In this document: positions 23,001 through 34,460 of the stretch, piece after piece
How positions within the stretch are numbered: the first letter of the stretch is position 1
Layout: every line of letters begins with the position of its first letter
Source: Allacma fusca
Taxonomy: Eukaryota; Arthropoda; Collembola; Symphypleona; Sminthuridae
NCBI GenBank assembly: GCA_947179485.1
Contig: OX359245.1
Span: forward strand, 24,725,067-24,789,066
Reading direction: 5' to 3'
Length of the DNA stretch: 64,000 bases
Made by a program: the position numbers and the translations under genes
Notes under the pieces: generated by a model
Told to the model about the DNA's origin: nothing
Databases searched by the model: none
Seen by the model: only the letters and a program-made list of their open reading frames with translations

Positions 23001-23975
23001 GAGCCGCTGATGCCCAGTGATTTTCCTCACAGACCATGGTCCACCATAGGAATGGACCTCTTCCATTATGAAGGGAAGAATTACCTAATAGTCAGTGACT
23101 ATCATTCAAGATACCCAGAAGTAGTACTATTATCAAGTACCACTTCCGAAGCAATTATTTCACATTGCAAATCCATCTTTGCCAGACACGGCATACCGGA
23201 TATTGTCAGATCCGACAACGGGCCTCAATTTCAAGAGGCATTCAAATCATTTGCAACCAACTGGGGATTCCAACACATTACATCCAGTCCCCACTACCCA
23301 CAAAGCAACGGTTTCATAGAGGTCATGGTCAAGACCATTAAGGACTTACTAAAGAAAAATCCCAAGGATTTTCAAAAGGCGTTACTGGAATACAGGAGTA
23401 CTCCCTTGGACAATAAGTACAGTCCAGCACAACTTCTAATGGGACGCCGCATAAGGACAAGCTTACCCATATCACCCCAACTACTGCAACCCAAACTGGC
23501 CAATAGAAAGGACGTAAAAGACTTTGAGACCAATAAAAGACTCAAAAGCAAGAAAACCTTCGATGACCGACATGGCGTAATAGCAAAACCCGAGCTTCAC
23601 ATTGGACAGCCCGTATGGGTAAAGGACAAGCAAACCTTTGGGACCATTCAAAGCCCAACGAAGGAGCCGCGCTCTTACAACGTCCAAACCCCCCAAGGAA
23701 CCTATAGACGAAACACCTCGCAATTATATCCCATGACCACCCCGGTTAAGAAACAGGAGTTCGTAACACCCCCGGAGGAACCACCATCCACACCTAGTCC
23801 AGCAAGAACTGAGATCATCCCCTACAGCATGACTCCCAGTCCCTTCAAACAAATCAAGACTCCAAGTCCACCCAAGGTCAAAACATTTACTCTCCCAGGA
23901 TCAAGCAGATCAGATCCAGTGACCAAAACCAGATCAGGACGTCTAGTCAAGAAACCTGATAAATACGTAGCTTAA
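20007..23975 (+). CDS. Ty3/gypsy Gag-Pol polyprotein
   Basis: 1322 residues from the ATG at 20007. Gag capsid-like region about 1-200; two zinc knuckles from residue 210, the first with five instead of four residues before His (CFNCGDVKQHSKDAC), the second canonical (CNTCGKMGHFAKVC). Protease LDTGAD with D303. Reverse transcriptase about 450-630, with catalytic TDD at 584-586 where YxDD or MDD is usual, and GDNRQGFHQI in motif A. RNase H begins near STDASSFGLG (D732). Integrase has the H-H-C-C finger (HAGHMGISKAR...CPTC) and D1017, D1070, E1105. The C-terminus ends RSGRLVKKPDKYVA. One frame codes both Gag and Pol, so no frameshift is needed. Confidence 0.95.
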   Translation: MATPAAPPTDALRPPEGFSYDTPAQWTTWIRRFQGFVTLSKQTDDDWKISSLLYHMGGNAYEIFDSFQLSKTDAKDYDKVCEAFRAHFIGKLNVVFERFMFNSRVQRTEENVDQFITDLHKLAKTCNFQSLHEELIRDRIVIGILDKTVSLQLQTKDKLTLEEAVAHVKTHEKFKKQQPTISGGNTDVDRVFGKKNSQSKGKFNNKTWKCFNCGDVKQHSKDACRAKGAKCNTCGKMGHFAKVCKSAKDQAKHKSKSKIQQVQEDSDTDSVFMGEATLAEDNPKSNWSTEIIVGNVPIIFKLDTGADVTIIPEHIFEQNLPKAVRHLRPDHRKFSAANGTNLLVTGRFKANLLYKDRATQADIYVAPGLKQPLLGRNECLALQLIKLTVNSIDMVGAYTTVQPHTEFPNLFKGLGTMAQPYTIRLKDGAQPYAIAQPRKVAIPLLPKLEEELKKLEQQGVIRPIDEPTDWCAPIVVVKKPNGDIRLCKDFTKLNESIAREFHPMPVVSETLAKIQGAVIFSKGDNRQGFHQIKLSEESQKLTTFITPFGRYCCLRLPFGISSAPEHYQKRMSEALTGLPVIHHTDDWLVWGKNPEEHDRNLRLVLTRLQEKGITLNAEKCEFGVKQVKFLGHIISAKGISIDSKRLRAITNLPTPKDTSDVRSFVGFIMYIGQFIPNLSTIMQPLYALLQKDVEFKWGPAEQTAHTTVVGLLTSAPVLAIYNPNFPTTISTDASSFGLGAILKQQQSDNTWRLVACASRTLSAAEKNYAQIEKECLAIVWASEKFQTFLTGLRFQVETDHKPLLAILKTKHLDELSPRLQRFRLRMMKYDFTIYHTPGKNLVGADFLSRHPLPTTGNQDFTMDCNAAIELFIDSLPATDAKLQEIKEAQQKDDTCKQLAEYSRSGWPHLKKLTEEFKLFYTHKDEIAVQGDLLLRGNRLIIPKTLQSEMLQRVHAGHMGISKARARAHTSMWWPGISRDIQRLIKNCPTCIPHRQERKEPLMPSDFPHRPWSTIGMDLFHYEGKNYLIVSDYHSRYPEVVLLSSTTSEAIISHCKSIFARHGIPDIVRSDNGPQFQEAFKSFATNWGFQHITSSPHYPQSNGFIEVMVKTIKDLLKKNPKDFQKALLEYRSTPLDNKYSPAQLLMGRRIRTSLPISPQLLQPKLANRKDVKDFETNKRLKSKKTFDDRHGVIAKPELHIGQPVWVKDKQTFGTIQSPTKEPRSYNVQTPQGTYRRNTSQLYPMTTPVKKQEFVTPPEEPPSTPSPARTEIIPYSMTPSPFKQIKTPSPPKVKTFTLPGSSRSDPVTKTRSGRLVKKPDKYVA

Positions 23976-24036
23976 AAATTTCTCATGCTATGTAATTTCT
24001 TATTCTTATTCCTTACAGTTATAATGTTCTTATCTT

Positions 24037-24048
24037 AAAAAGAGAGGA
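24037..24048 (+). other. Polypurine tract
   Basis: AAAAAGAGAGGA immediately before the 3' LTR, the usual site of plus-strand priming (the following T is the LTR's first base). Confidence 0.8.
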
Positions 24049-24415
24049 TGTGTGAATATTATGTATATTGTACCGTTACTCTCCACCCGTCTCAACACCT
24101 GCTCATTCCTGTCCTAACCTGAATGAACCTGTTCATTCCTGTCTGAACCTGTATGAACTGGAATCATCCTGTTCCAACCTAAACCTTCTGCAGCCGTTAC
24201 CTTTGTCAGGCTGAGACACACTCTCGTGCCCGTATATAAAGGATTCCTTCCTCATGCTACTTCAGTAGCGTCTCACTTACTATCACTACTCTCCCTCTCT
24301 CTCTCTCCACTTCTTCACATTCGGCTTTCTGAATAAACTACAATCTTTCCTATCCAATTATCGTCGTTAATGTCTACGTACTTATTACGCTACAGCATAA
24401 ACAGATATTAATGCA
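24049..24415 (+). repeat. 3' LTR
   Basis: Same 367 bases as the 5' LTR, followed by the GTAAT duplication. Confidence 0.95.
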
Positions 24416-24420
24416 GTAAT

Positions 24421-26429
24421 AATTTTCTTTGGTTACAAAAGTCCAGGGAAAAAATCAAAACGATTGGTGTTCAATACGCTAAGGAATATGCAATGAGTAT
24501 TGCTAATAATTAAACTCGTATTGCCGACTACCTTAAGTACATTAATATTGTTTTATTTGCATTAAGAAGCAACAGCAATATGATATTGCGTGCATATTTT
24601 GCAAGTTTTATTGGTTTATTTAGATTTAATAGAAGGCAACTTGCACTGGAAGTCTATCAGCAACAAAAAAGTAATCATTATTAACTCATTCTCAGTTTTT
24701 GCTCCTACATGCAGCAAGTTGAGTTAGCGATTACATGTGAAGAGTATAAATGCAAACCGGCTAAAATACATTTGTAAAATTTTACTGGAGAAACAAAAAA
24801 CTTCTCAATTCCAAACATTTTTTCAGCTAAGGATTTCAAGAAGTTGCGGCATCATACCTTAAAATAAAAGCATCAATATCTTCCTGTATCTTATTACTGC
24901 CAAACATCTCCGTTGAATCCCTCCGTGCCAATTAAAAATTGTGGTAAGCATTTTTTTAAGCAGTTCGTATTCAAAATACCTTCTACTATATGAAGAAACA
25001 AATTTTGATAGTTTTTAGTCCATTAAAACTTTAAAACGTGTTACATGCCAAAATACAGTGAACTATGTCTAAAAAGAATCATATGGGCATACAATTTAGC
25101 TCTAACCATGGAATGTATGGAGAAAAATTGCCTTGTGGGTTTATCTAAATACATCAAAATATTTTTGTCCTTATGAATAGAAATACGGGGTTTCTCCTGT
25201 TTATAAGGCCTTCTGCTTTGCTACAACACAAATTGTATTTAGGTTGAAATAACATATTTAACAATAACATAGATAATATAGAAATGAAATAGTTAACATC
25301 GATGTTATTTCCGCTATATATAGTTGTACTAGGATTGTGGAGTTGGTTTTTAATTTTTAATTTTAATTGTATTTTAATCCAAATATCTTCGAATTTAGCA
25401 TTTGAACTCTGAAATTTTATCTAGGAATATCCCTTGTTCTGAAGTAATTTATTATGAAATAAAACGAATTTTAAAAATCTTTGAAAGTAGACTACAGTCG
25501 TTTTGCAGCCATGCTCCTCATATGTACATACTTTCGTACAAAGATCAAATAGATACTTAACACTTACGAGTGGCAGTGCATCTGTTGCCAATGCTTAAAT
25601 AACAGTAATTTATTTGAACCCGTATAATTTTTGTGGTGACAAAACCAGTTTTACGGGATTTCAGTTTCATTTCCAATGATGGGAAACCGAAGTGATTGTA
25701 AAGAGCTACCTCAATCATACTGCGTACCTTGAAGTACATGCAAATATAACGAGCTTATACAGTGTGGAAAACTAGGATCTACAGAGAATTTAATTTGATT
25801 GACTATGCAAATGTTTAGAATAAGGGAAGATGAAATAAAAATCCTACAAAAAATTGCAAAAACACGGAGTCACAGACTTCACGAATTAAGTGTCAGAAGG
25901 AAGAGTTTTACTGCCTCCAAGTTTGACGACCGCTGCTCTTTTCCTCCACTTAATCCTGCGTTTTGTATCCACATCATGCGAAAATGTACCTTTAAATGTG
26001 AGATTAAGGCACAACCGGAGTGGATTGCCGTTTGGTAATTGTTATTATGAAGAGTATATATGTGTATGTCTCGTTGGTTCCACTACAATCCCAGATCCTT
26101 ACATTTGTTGGAACCACATTGTTGCAGTGAACGAGCCAGTTGCATTATCTATCTGACTCTTGTAGGATTCAAATATGTGCTTAGCGTTATGACAGAGTCA
26201 CATAATTTAAAGACCAAACTCTTATCATAAAGTGAAACACTTTTATTAGCTTCTGGTGAGAATGCAAGATTTTATTTAAAAAGTTATCTTTGGAATGAAT
26301 CTGAAACTCAGAGGACTTAAATTCCCTATTTTTTCACTCCGCTAGCATCAGAACCTCTGCGAGGGTCAAGCTGTCAACACTTGTGTTTTTTTTGTGCATA
26401 GATTCATTTCTGAAATAAATAGGGGGAAG
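24421..26429. other. Intergenic region, no gene recognised
   Basis: About 2 kb of AT-rich DNA. Short open frames near 25.8-26.1 kb have no recognised domain. The last few hundred bases should hold the promoter of the Ig-EGF gene; no clear TATA box was seen. Confidence 0.45.
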
Positions 26430-29400
26430 ATGAAATTAGTGTGTCTATGTATAGGAATACTATTAGTTCCAGTAACCACACATGGAGCTCAGGCTCCATC
26501 CGTTAAAATCTACGAGTTCAATGGCAGGGAGATAACTTTGTTGGACTCAACTCCCAATACTGATTTACTAATACCTGCCAATCAAGAAAATATTACAGAA
26601 CGGTATCTCGTGTTACAGTGCAAAGCCCCGTATCCTATTCAATGGATTTACAGTGGAGATGGGGTAAAGTGATCAAATTGATTCACACCAATAGCATTTT
26701 CATATTAGCTGTAACTCGTTAATTTCTTGAATGTAAGTTTTTTAAAAAAAATAATTAAAACCACGAAATCGTTTAATTTGTTTCTTATTTAGATCCCTGA
26801 GTACATTGCCAACACCAGTGTAAGTTGGGCCGTGGAGCCACATGAATTCACAGCCTCTGCCGGAATCTTCAGATTGTCTGAATATCATACTGGAAACTAC
26901 ACTTGCAAGAGCATACAGAATTCCAACTGGGCTGTGTCCTACTATTTATATATAACGGGTTGGTAATTTCATCATTATGTGATTATTTTTCTTAATGTTC
27001 ATTAATTCCTGCGATATTGCAGTTAGAAATATTAAAGTAATAATTGGCAAATTTTGTGTAATTGTTTGTCGGATATTTCCCTGAACGATGTGCAATTATG
27101 GTTTTGTAACTGATAGGCGACAATCTCTTCACGGCGAATGGAGGTGAATCCATTGCGTTTTCTAAAAACGACGAATCTGTTCGAATTCCCTGCAGTGTGT
27201 CAAATCCTCATGTTCGCGTAACTTTGCAGAAATTAATTGGCGTAAGTTTACGAATTAAAATTAATACTAATTAACTGCATAACTTAGTTGCTCCTTAGGA
27301 AATTTTCCTGATTTCTTGATTGTTTTGTCCACAGGGTTATGTCAACTGTCCCTTGAATGACACCGTCAGATACGATCGGAAAAGGGGATTTATCCTAAGG
27401 ATCACTGATGATTATCAACCAGAGGGAGATTATCTTTGCATAGCAAGCTACAGAGGACAGTACAAGTTTGTGCAGTATTTGGTTTTATCTGAAAATGAGT
27501 CCATGAAACATGAACAAAATGACCCTAACGGCCATGGAGATGGTAATCAAAGCATTTCGTTACTCGTCAATTATACTACATTTGCTAAGAAATATAAAAT
27601 ATTCGGAAATGCTGTGTTTGGAACAAGCTCGTATTTTTAACTAATCAATAATTATTTCAGAGACCCACATGACCGTTCCTCCTATGAGAGTTCATCAACA
27701 AATGATTCCTAAGCCGAAACCCGCCACTCCAAAACCACTTCAAACGACACATGTGTCCTACCCAAATAAGCCTACTGATATTCCGTCTTCACCAGTCAAG
27801 GACAACACTTGTGACTCGTTCCCATGCGGACGTTACGCTTATTGTCAGTTGAATGCAAACGATCAACCAGTGTGTAAATGTGAGCGACATTTTCATGGCG
27901 ACCCTTACGACCAGTGTCACCCGGAGTGCGTCGTGGATGATGACTGTCCATCGAATCGAGCTTGCCAAGATAATGCTTGTGAAGACCCATGTCCTTCAGC
28001 ATGTGGACCTCCGTCGTCTGTACAATCTTGCAAAGTTGTAAATCATACCACAATTTGTAACTACAACAATTGCAACCCCTCCCCTTGTGGACCGCACAGC
28101 AAATGTGAAGATTTGACAGATAAGGCTGTTTGTTCCTGCTTACCTGGTTTCGTTGGGAAACCTCCTCACTGTTCTCCGAATCCTACCACAACCCTGAGTA
28201 TCCGAACCACACTTGCTCAGGCAACGTCACTTAAACCTACGGAAGCAGTCATTCCCGAATCCCCTGCAGGTTTCGACGATGAGGATGATTTAGTACCATC
28301 TAAGTTTAACTGCAGGAGTCAGCGTGACTGCCCAGTCACTCTCCGTTGCATGGATAATAAATGCAAAGACCCTTGCAGTCCTAATCCTTGTGGAAGATCC
28401 ACAATATGTCGTGTGAGCAGTCACGAACCAATTTGCACCTGCGCTCCAGGTTTCATCAAAGTCAATCAATACTGCCTTCCCACAAACTGTCGCTCGCAAA
28501 GAGATTGTCCCGAAAACAAGTCCTGCGTAAGAAACAAATGCATTAACCCCTGTGCTGGTTATTGTGGACACAATTCTGAATGCACCGTTCAACTCCACGT
28601 AGCTCGATGTGATTGTACGAAAGGATTTGAAGGAAATCCTTTCCAAGGCTGCACTCGTATGAAATTAAATGCTGATCTCGGAATGGAAGCTGTCCAGGTT
28701 AAACTAGTCACACCAGCACCCACGCCAGGGGTCATTCAAAAAGTACCTTTAAGTCCAACTTGTGGTCTCTGTGGTCGCAATGCTAAATGTATTTCAAACT
28801 CTTGCAAATGTAACGTGGGCTTTTCAGGTGATCCTTACCGATTCTGCTACCAAGTCATTGCTATTCCAGAATCAGCAATTTTAGACAAGGATGAGATAGC
28901 GGAAACTGACCTGGGTTTCTTACCAGAGTCCAGCACCAGTGCCACAAGCGGAACTAAATATTTGTTCACAAGCACGATTCCTGCATCGAAATTTTTTTCA
29001 AAGAGTCCAAGCACCCATACCAAGTACACTATGAACACTACAGGGACAAAACTCGCTTCAAACACTACTGCTGGGACTAAGCTCCCAACAAATACTGCAG
29101 GTACAAGATATGGTACTTTTACTGCAGGTACCAAACTAACTGGGCCTGTTACTCTGAACGATGGACCACAAAAAGATCAAGGTACTAAATATGTACATAA
29201 AATGAATGGTAGCCAAGCTGATACAAAATATTCAACGAATCAGTACCAAAATAATGGAAACACAAAATACGTCGTCACTAGCACCTCAGACATGGGAACG
29301 CGAGTTATCTCACAATCAGTACAAACTCCCATGACATCAACTTCTGCACCCAAAAACTCCACTACTACTAGTTTTTCCTACGGTTTCTCAAGTACGCTGC

Positions 29401-30272
29401 CCACCATAATCAAAAAAGGCTACGACTGTCTAAAAAGCGAAGACTGTCCCAAACACAAGAGCTGTCTCGCCAGTAAATGTCTCGATCCATGCATGTTCTT
29501 TCCCATCTGTGGTGAAAATCAAGCTTGCCAGGTTGTACACCACAAAGCTTCCTGCGTCTGCAAAGAAGGATTTCCCGTCAAAATCTACAATAACTGTTAC
29601 CCTGCCGAAAACTACACAAGTCTAGCCCTCTGTAATCCCAATCCCTGCGGGCCCAATGAAGACTGCAATATTACAGACAGTGGTTCAGTATGCCGGTGCA
29701 AATCCGGGATGATCGGCTATCCTCCAAACTGCCAGAAGGACACAAGTCCTAAGCTTAAATGCGAGCTTAGCAGTCAGTGTAACGAATTGTTAGCTTGCAT
29801 AAACGGAGTTTGTGATGACCCCTGCGAAAACTCTTGTGGCTACTTAGCTCGATGCAGAGTTTATAAACATCAAGCAAAATGCTTCTGCCCCCAGGGATTC
29901 TATGGAAATCCTAGAGTGAGCTGTAGTGCTCCCTTGTACAACACTCGATTCAGTTCAAATACAGAACCCAGACATGCTCCGAAGAATGCCAACTCTTCAG
30001 AGGTAACTTGGGATGATGATAGTTTTGAAACCCTTTCGGATGACGGTCCTACTGAGACAGTTCTGGATGTGACGGAAATCGTTAAAGTTGATCCTATTGG
30101 TGGAAGCCAAAGTGAGGAAAAGGATTATATCAATGTTCCACTAAGACCCCTTAGAATAGCTACACCTGAAGAGGAAAAGAAACGGGAAAGTATTGCTCGA
30201 CATGATGATGAGTATTTCGATGACTCAAATGAGTTCCCTAAATTGTTCCCTTACCATAATGGTCGTAAGTGA
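26430..30272 (+). CDS. Secreted Ig-Ig-EGF protein 1 (VEGFR/PVR-like Ig domains, dumpy-type EGF repeats)
   Basis: Five exons by splice consensus and frame: 26430-26663, 26793-26958, 27117-27241, 27335-27542, 27661-30272; 1114 residues. Signal peptide 1-19. Ig domain 1 (about 30-133): LVLQCKAPYPIQWIYSGDG and EYHTGNYTC. Ig domain 2 (about 134-235): VRIPCSVSNPHVRVTLQK, YDRKRGFIL and GDYLCIAS, a pattern close to the second Ig domain of VEGF/PDGF-type receptors. Then EGF-like modules of the dumpy kind (CRSQRDCPVTLRC, CKDPC, GFxGxPxxC), a Thr-rich linker with about ten GTK/GTR repeats (about residues 665-790), more EGF-like modules, and an acidic tail. No transmembrane helix or kinase seen. CGTAAGT at the stop could be a donor to a further exon, but AATAAA follows at once. 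Confidence 0.85.
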
Positions 30273-30280
30273 TATCTCAG

Positions 30281-30286
30281 AATAAA
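30281..30286 (+). terminator. Polyadenylation signal of Ig-EGF gene 1
   Basis: AATAAA nine bases after the stop codon, which supports the end of the gene at 30272. Confidence 0.55.
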
Positions 30287-31686
30287 TCCTTTAACGACAA
30301 GATTCCTTTCCTTGTCGATGTAGCTTGGTTCATGTGGTACAAATCCTTTCGTTAAAATATTGTATTGTTTGAAAATTTGTTTTGAAGTTGTCATTGTTTT
30401 GTTTCTTGTTATTTATTATAATCATCGGGAATGCTTCAATAAAAAAAACCTTAGTTACTAGAGCGAGGTACAACAATGTATGTTTAGAGATCTCTAAAAC
30501 GAGGTATACAACCACTTAGAGAGGATATTAATCACCGCATACATAAAAAAACCTGCATTATTAGCATACATTTTGTCAATCTCAGGACAATTTTATGATA
30601 AAAATAAGTGTGTGCTTTGCAAATAATTGCGGTGATTACTGCTTTATGTTAAAGAAATGTTGCCGATTTTTCATATTGTTTGTAAAGAGAGGACCCTAAA
30701 GATACGCATATTATATTGAAGGTTACACGTTAAACTCACATTCTCTCAACGCAAAATCTGATTTGAGCAAAAGCCTCTATATCTGTGTGTGAGAATATGA
30801 GAACCATTCTTAAGCAAAACAATTTTATATCTTTGACCATCTTTTGTGCTGCAACCCTCTCATTAAGAAGCCGTCTCCACCTTTTGTTTCTTCTGTAGTG
30901 GAAGTAACGTAGAAGAATGTTAACAAAAAACATTTTGCACAGTCACGCAATGGTATCACTTTTGCTGAACTATTAACTCAAGTCCATGCTGACTCATAGA
31001 AAAATCCAATTTGGGTTGACACTTTTGACTCTTGAAATCGTCACTTTTGCTTCAGATGATATCAACAGGAAAATTGTTGGTGCACACTCTTTGAAAATCT
31101 TGCAAGGAACATATTCACATGGGAAAGTACAAATAAAAAATGTTTGCATGTCCAAGTGCCGGAAAAATTAAGTGGGCAAGTCCATCTTAGACTCTTCTGC
31201 GAAGCCATTGTTACTTTTAATTGGGTGCATGATTATTGAATTAAGCACGCCAAGTACTTATGTACGGCAGGGTTGTATTACATAAATATATATATTTACG
31301 GGAGTAAGTACTTTTTGGCGGATATTATTATTGCAAGTATGTATTTATATATCTTATTATCCTTATTTTTTCTTAAAGGAATGAGTGTATACTCGGAAAA
31401 GGGAAATGGGCACATAGAACAACATGACACAACTTAATATTGCTTTACAAAACCCAGTATAAGCTTCTTGGTTCAAGGAGATTTGATTCATTTTTCATAT
31501 TATCCTCAAACGAAAAATTTCTTTACATTTTGTCTAGCCCATCCACAATTTTTGAAAAGTAAAATAAAAGATCCACGTTTTCCCGGGTGACCTCTTACGT
31601 AGGGAATTTGTATTCTACAAGAATTTTGAGAAAAACATGGGGGAAAATTAATAGCAAATTACACAAGTTTCATAATTACAGTCAAA
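30287..31686. other. Spacer between the two Ig-EGF genes
   Basis: 1.4 kb, AT-rich. Short frames on both strands carry no recognisable domain. Confidence 0.5.
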
Positions 31687-34460
31687 ATGAATTACACTCA
31701 ATCACCAGCTTTCGTGCTATTTTTTCTAGCATTTGTTGCCTCAACACTCGGTGCACTCTATGATCCACCAAAAGCCGTAATCTCAGAATACTACGGTAAT
31801 CCTTATTACGAAAATCTAAGACCTTTGAGAGTGCCTAGGAATTCGGAGATTATTGTCGGAGAAACTACGACCAAAGGAATTACCCGCTTGTTGTTCGAAT
31901 GCACTGCGGGATACCCTGTGCAATGGATTTATGCAGGCGATGGTGTTAGTGAAGAAATTTTGTACTCACACGCTCCTTTTTCTTTTACTACCTAACATTT
32001 GTTTTAAGTTTTCATTAACATTTTCCTTAATTCTAATTATTATGTACTACCTTTTCAAAAAACAGATACCCGAAATCTCAACTGACACTAATGTAAAGAG
32101 AGGTCAGTCCAATTCATTAACAGGAGATTTTGGTGCCACATTGTCAATTACCAAACTGACGGAAAGCCATACAGGAAATTATACCTGCAAAGGAACTATG
32201 AGCAGAAATGATTTTGTTTCCTTTCACTTATATGTTCCAGGTTAGATGTTTCCGTGAAAATACTTTTTTCTTAAATTGCTAGCAGATATGAACTCGGATG
32301 AAGTCTCAAGGTTTTATGTAGGTTGTATAAATTTTGTTTAAAGGTCCGAAGATATTCACATCGAATGGTGGCGAGAACATCACATTTACCAATCAAGACA
32401 CATTGGTGAGAATACCTTGTAGCGTGTCCCATCCAAAAGCAAGAGTATCATTGCAAAAATCCAGAAATGGGTTTGTCACATGTCCACTTAACGACTCGCT
32501 CATTTACAATCCCAAAATTGGATTCGTCGTGCGGGTGAAAGAGCTACGAGACCCTAGTGGTCCATACGTTTGCACTGCGTCATTTGAAAATATGTACAGA
32601 GTGATACAGTTTGGATTGGTGGGCAAATACGAGCCTGTTCGTGAGTGATAATATAAAATTATAAAATACGTCTAGTAATCAGTAAAAACGTCCCTGATTC
32701 AAAACCACTATTGTATAGGTTTCTCTGCATGCAACCCAAACCCATGTGGCCGCAATGCAGAATGTTTGTTGTCACGTGGGAGGGTGGTTTGTACGTGTCT
32801 AGCTGGTTACGATGGCGACCCATTTGTCGAATGTCGGAACATATTTCAACGTGGCTCGGACCCTTGCACTCCATCTCCTTGCGGTCGTTATGGAGATTGC
32901 GTGGTTCGAAATGGTCTTGCAGCTTGCTCATGCCCTCCTGGCTTTCAAGGGAAACCCCCACACTGCACAAATGAGAAACACATATTGCGTTGTGTCATTA
33001 ACCAGGACTGTGATAGTACTCAGGTTTGCATTGAACGGCAGTGCAGTAGCCCGTGTGGGAGTAACCGATGTGGTCGTCATGCTGAATGCCAAGTGGTTAA
33101 TCGAACTCCGATTTGTTCCTGCCCACCCGGATATGTTGGGGACCCAAATCACGAATGTGTCGCAGACAACTACAAGGCACCGTATGAGGATCAAGAGGAG
33201 CGCCTACGACCTGAGTGCCAGTATGATGAGGAATGTCCAACATTTTTAGCGTGTATTCATCAGAAATGTCAAAGCCCGTGTCCATCAATGTGCGGGCCAT
33301 ACAACGATCAATGTCAAGTTGTTCGCCATAAAGCAATTTGTAATCAACTTACAATTAATTGTCCACCGGGAGACTTGAATTGTCATCGACTTGGAACACC
33401 AGGTGGCTGCCATCGAGCCTTCTGCGGACCGAATAGTGGTTGTACCGATGTGATGGGCCAAGGCGTTTGTAACTGCCTTCCAGGTCATACTGGATCACCT
33501 CCTGACTGTACTCCACTGTGTTTTGGAAATTCGGGCTGTCCAAATAATCAGGCTTGCCAGGCAAGGAAATGCGAAGATCCTTGCATCGGGTACGCTTGTG
33601 GTATAAACGGTCGCTGCGCCGCCAAAAATCATAAAGCAGAATGTCAATGTTTGAACGGGTACGTTGGGGACCCTAAAACACGATGTACTTTAGTACCATC
33701 CACATTATTACAGCCAATTTGTCATCTAAAGTGCGGTCGCGGAGCTAGATGTCAATTTGTGAACCGCACTGCTACCTGTAAATGTATCGATCCTTTTGAT
33801 GCGAGATGTGGGGAACTGGGTAGTGACCAGAGTTGTTTCAGTGATAATGATTGCTCTGCTCTCCAGGGTTGCTTTAACAGCAGATGCAAAAATCCTTGTA
33901 ACGTTTTTCGAAATCTTTGCGGAGAAAACCAAGAGTGCGTGGTCGTACGACACAAAGCGGAATGCACTTGTAGTCCTGGATTCCCAGTTAGAATTAATAA
34001 TGACTGTTTTACAGACCTCCCCAGCGAACGCAGCGATGACGTGAGGGATGGGGAGGATAATGATTGTGAGCCTCCTTTCTGTCGGAGGGGAGATCCTAGG
34101 ACGGAAAACCATAGATGTCGCTTTAATGGAGATTGTTCCAGTTCAAGGATGTGCGTCAACTTCCACTGCGTCGATCCGTGCATTGGAGTGTGCGGCTTGA
34201 ATGCAGAATGCGCTTTGGACAGAAATCGAGTTCCGAAGTGTGTGTGCCCAGCCGGATACATGGGGACCCCAAAAATTCAATGTTACCCCTTATTCCGACA
34301 TGTTAAAGAGGGGGCTGATGGCGTCGGAAAGGATATAATTGTACTGAATGGGACAAATAACTCCACTGCAACTGCAGTTGACCAGAACGACGCCAAGCAA
34401 CTTGTGGAACAGTTCAAGAAAATGAACAACTCTAGTAGCACAACCAAAAATGCAGCATAA
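31687..34460 (+). CDS. Secreted Ig-Ig-EGF protein 2, tandem paralogue
   Basis: Four exons: 31687-31944, 32066-32240, 32344-32640, 32719-34460; 823 residues. Signal peptide about 1-22. Ig domain 1: LLFECTAGYPVQWIYAGDG and ESHTGNYTC. Ig domain 2: VRIPCSVSHPKARVSLQK, YNPKIGFVV and GPYVCTAS. Then about ten EGF-like modules of dumpy type, for example CNPNPCGRNAEC, CGRHAECQVVN, CSCPPGYVGDPNHEC, ending near CVCPAGYMGTPKIQC, and an Asn/Ser/Thr-rich tail. Compared with the upstream gene it lacks the intron inside Ig domain 2 and the GTK-repeat linker. Three intron positions and phases are shared, showing a tandem duplication. No membrane anchor or kinase seen, so a secreted or matrix protein is likely. 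Overlapping frames on both strands are shadows of the Cys-rich repeats. Confidence 0.87.

Larger units (their letters stand above)
19520..24415 (+). mobile_element. Intact Ty3/gypsy LTR retrotransposon
   Basis: 4,896 bases: two 367-base LTRs, primer-binding site, one uninterrupted gag-pol frame, purine tract, and a five-base duplication GTAAT (19515-19519 and 24416-24420). The LTRs read as identical by eye, which implies very recent insertion. It has no envelope gene and no obvious chromodomain. The K02A2.6-like pol sequence and two zinc knuckles suggest the Mag-like lineage, stated tentatively. Confidence 0.97.

Noticed and set aside
25799-26156. Two overlapping + frames before the Ig-EGF gene 1
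   Set aside because: No recognisable motif and no link to the gene's exon 1.
33097-34261. Several - and + strand open frames over the Ig-EGF gene 2
   Set aside because: They arise from the Cys-rich repeat codons of the real frame and lack start context or domains.
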